A stretch of DNA of 7,041 nt from Phycisphaerae bacterium (lineage in GTDB: Bacteria; Planctomycetota; Phycisphaerae; Sedimentisphaerales; SM23-30): NCBI GenBank assembly GCA_021736565.1, contig JAIPFO010000195.1, positions 1 to 7,041 of the forward strand. Direction: 5' to 3'. Under the pieces are notes generated by a model that saw nothing but the letters and a program-made list of their open reading frames with translations, was not told the DNA's origin and made no database searches. Position 1 is the first letter of the stretch. The number at the start of each line of letters is the position of its first letter. Position numbers and translations under genes: made by a program. Below, piece by piece: positions 6,773 to 7,041 of the stretch.

Positions 6773-7041
6773 TCATTTCGGCAGATAAATCAATCGGGGC
6801 TTATCCACTGAGGCTTTTATCTCTCTGATTGTTTCCCTGACAAGTTTCGCCTTACCCAGGCTCAATGAACGCGGATAATCTTTTTCACCATTCTCAAAGT
6901 ACTTCGCATTGGTCTCTAATTGGCCAATGACACGATTGGCATGGGCACCATACATTTTAAGCAGTTCCATGACCTTGACGATACGCACCTCGCTGCCGTG
7001 CCCCCTCTGGTTACGAGAGTAATCGACAAGCAGTTCTATCC
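6773..7041 (-). CDS. 3' end of a gene resembling the neighbouring DUF6288-like protein (5' end beyond window)
   Basis: The minus strand is open from the right edge to a TGA at 6773-6775, giving 88 complete codons. A GTG at 6986-6988 could start a 71-residue protein, but the frame continues upstream with protein-like sequence (IELLVDYSRNQRGHGSEV) and that GTG has no clear ribosome binding site, so I read this as a C-terminus. It is helical: RIVKVMELLKMYGAHANRVI, then QLETNAKYFENG, then a lysine-rich helix (KLVRETIREIKASVDKPRLI). These match the end of the next gene's product in order (RIYRLMETLKSFDAAAKSIL, ELYEARKYYQEN, GIKAIEDATEMPTDL). Identity is low, perhaps a quarter by eye, but the order and spacing agree. 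It is therefore probably the C-terminus of a second PDZ/DUF6288/HEAT protein; an unrelated helical protein remains possible. Confidence 0.65.
   Translation of the reverse strand, partial: IELLVDYSRNQRGHGSEVRIVKVMELLKMYGAHANRVIGQLETNAKYFENGEKDYPRSLSLGKAKLVRETIREIKASVDKPRLIYLPK

Noticed and set aside
6603..6788. Plus-strand open frame of 61 codons in the long gap
   Set aside because: No ribosome binding site, no recognisable motif, and it runs into the end of the minus-strand gene at 6773; probably chance.
6986..7041. GTG at 6986-6988 as the start of a complete 71-residue protein
   Set aside because: The frame stays open to the window edge with protein-like sequence that lines up with the neighbour's C-terminus, so a truncated larger gene is more likely.

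Overview
The window carries a minus-strand gene cluster for secreted proteins that look devoted to carbohydrate handling. All coding sequences read right to left. From upstream (right edge) to downstream (left edge) they are: (1) the 3' end of a gene whose C-terminus resembles that of the next gene (6773-7041, cut by the window edge); (2) a 677-bp non-coding stretch (6096-6772) whose left half is the leader of the next gene; (3) an 828-residue exported protein with a PDZ domain, a DUF6288-like alpha/alpha-toroid region and C-terminal HEAT-like helices (3609-6095); (4) after 44 bp, a 1003-residue exported glycoside hydrolase family 2 (GH2) enzyme with both catalytic glutamates (553-3564); (5) a 172-bp intergenic region; (6) the first 126 codons of another exported protein that I do not recognise (1-380, cut by the left edge).

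The organism is probably a member of the PVC superphylum (Planctomycetota, Kiritimatiellota or Lentisphaerota) living on polysaccharides. This is an inference: DUF6288/PDZ proteins and long GH2 enzymes of this subtype are typical of those groups, base composition is moderate, and intergenic regions are long and AT-rich. Nothing in the window fixes the phylum.

The most notable non-coding feature is a roughly 116-bp element present twice, at 416-531 and 6210-6325, about 76% identical by hand alignment. Both copies have the same orientation and both lie upstream of a gene start (the starts at 380 and 6095). They share a strongly conserved core that fits a promoter, followed by a short inverted repeat whose stem carries one compensatory base change. 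This suggests two transcription units under common control: the DUF6288-like/GH2 pair, and the gene that begins at 380.

A working picture is that the GH2 enzyme trims a terminal sugar from a glycan in the periplasm or on the cell surface, while the PDZ/toroid protein has an associated but unknown role. The apparent paralogue at the right edge suggests the DUF6288-like gene has been duplicated locally. I see no mobile elements, CRISPR arrays, tRNA or rRNA genes. I did not find a previously described novel system here; the shared leader element and the DUF6288-GH2 pairing are the best leads.
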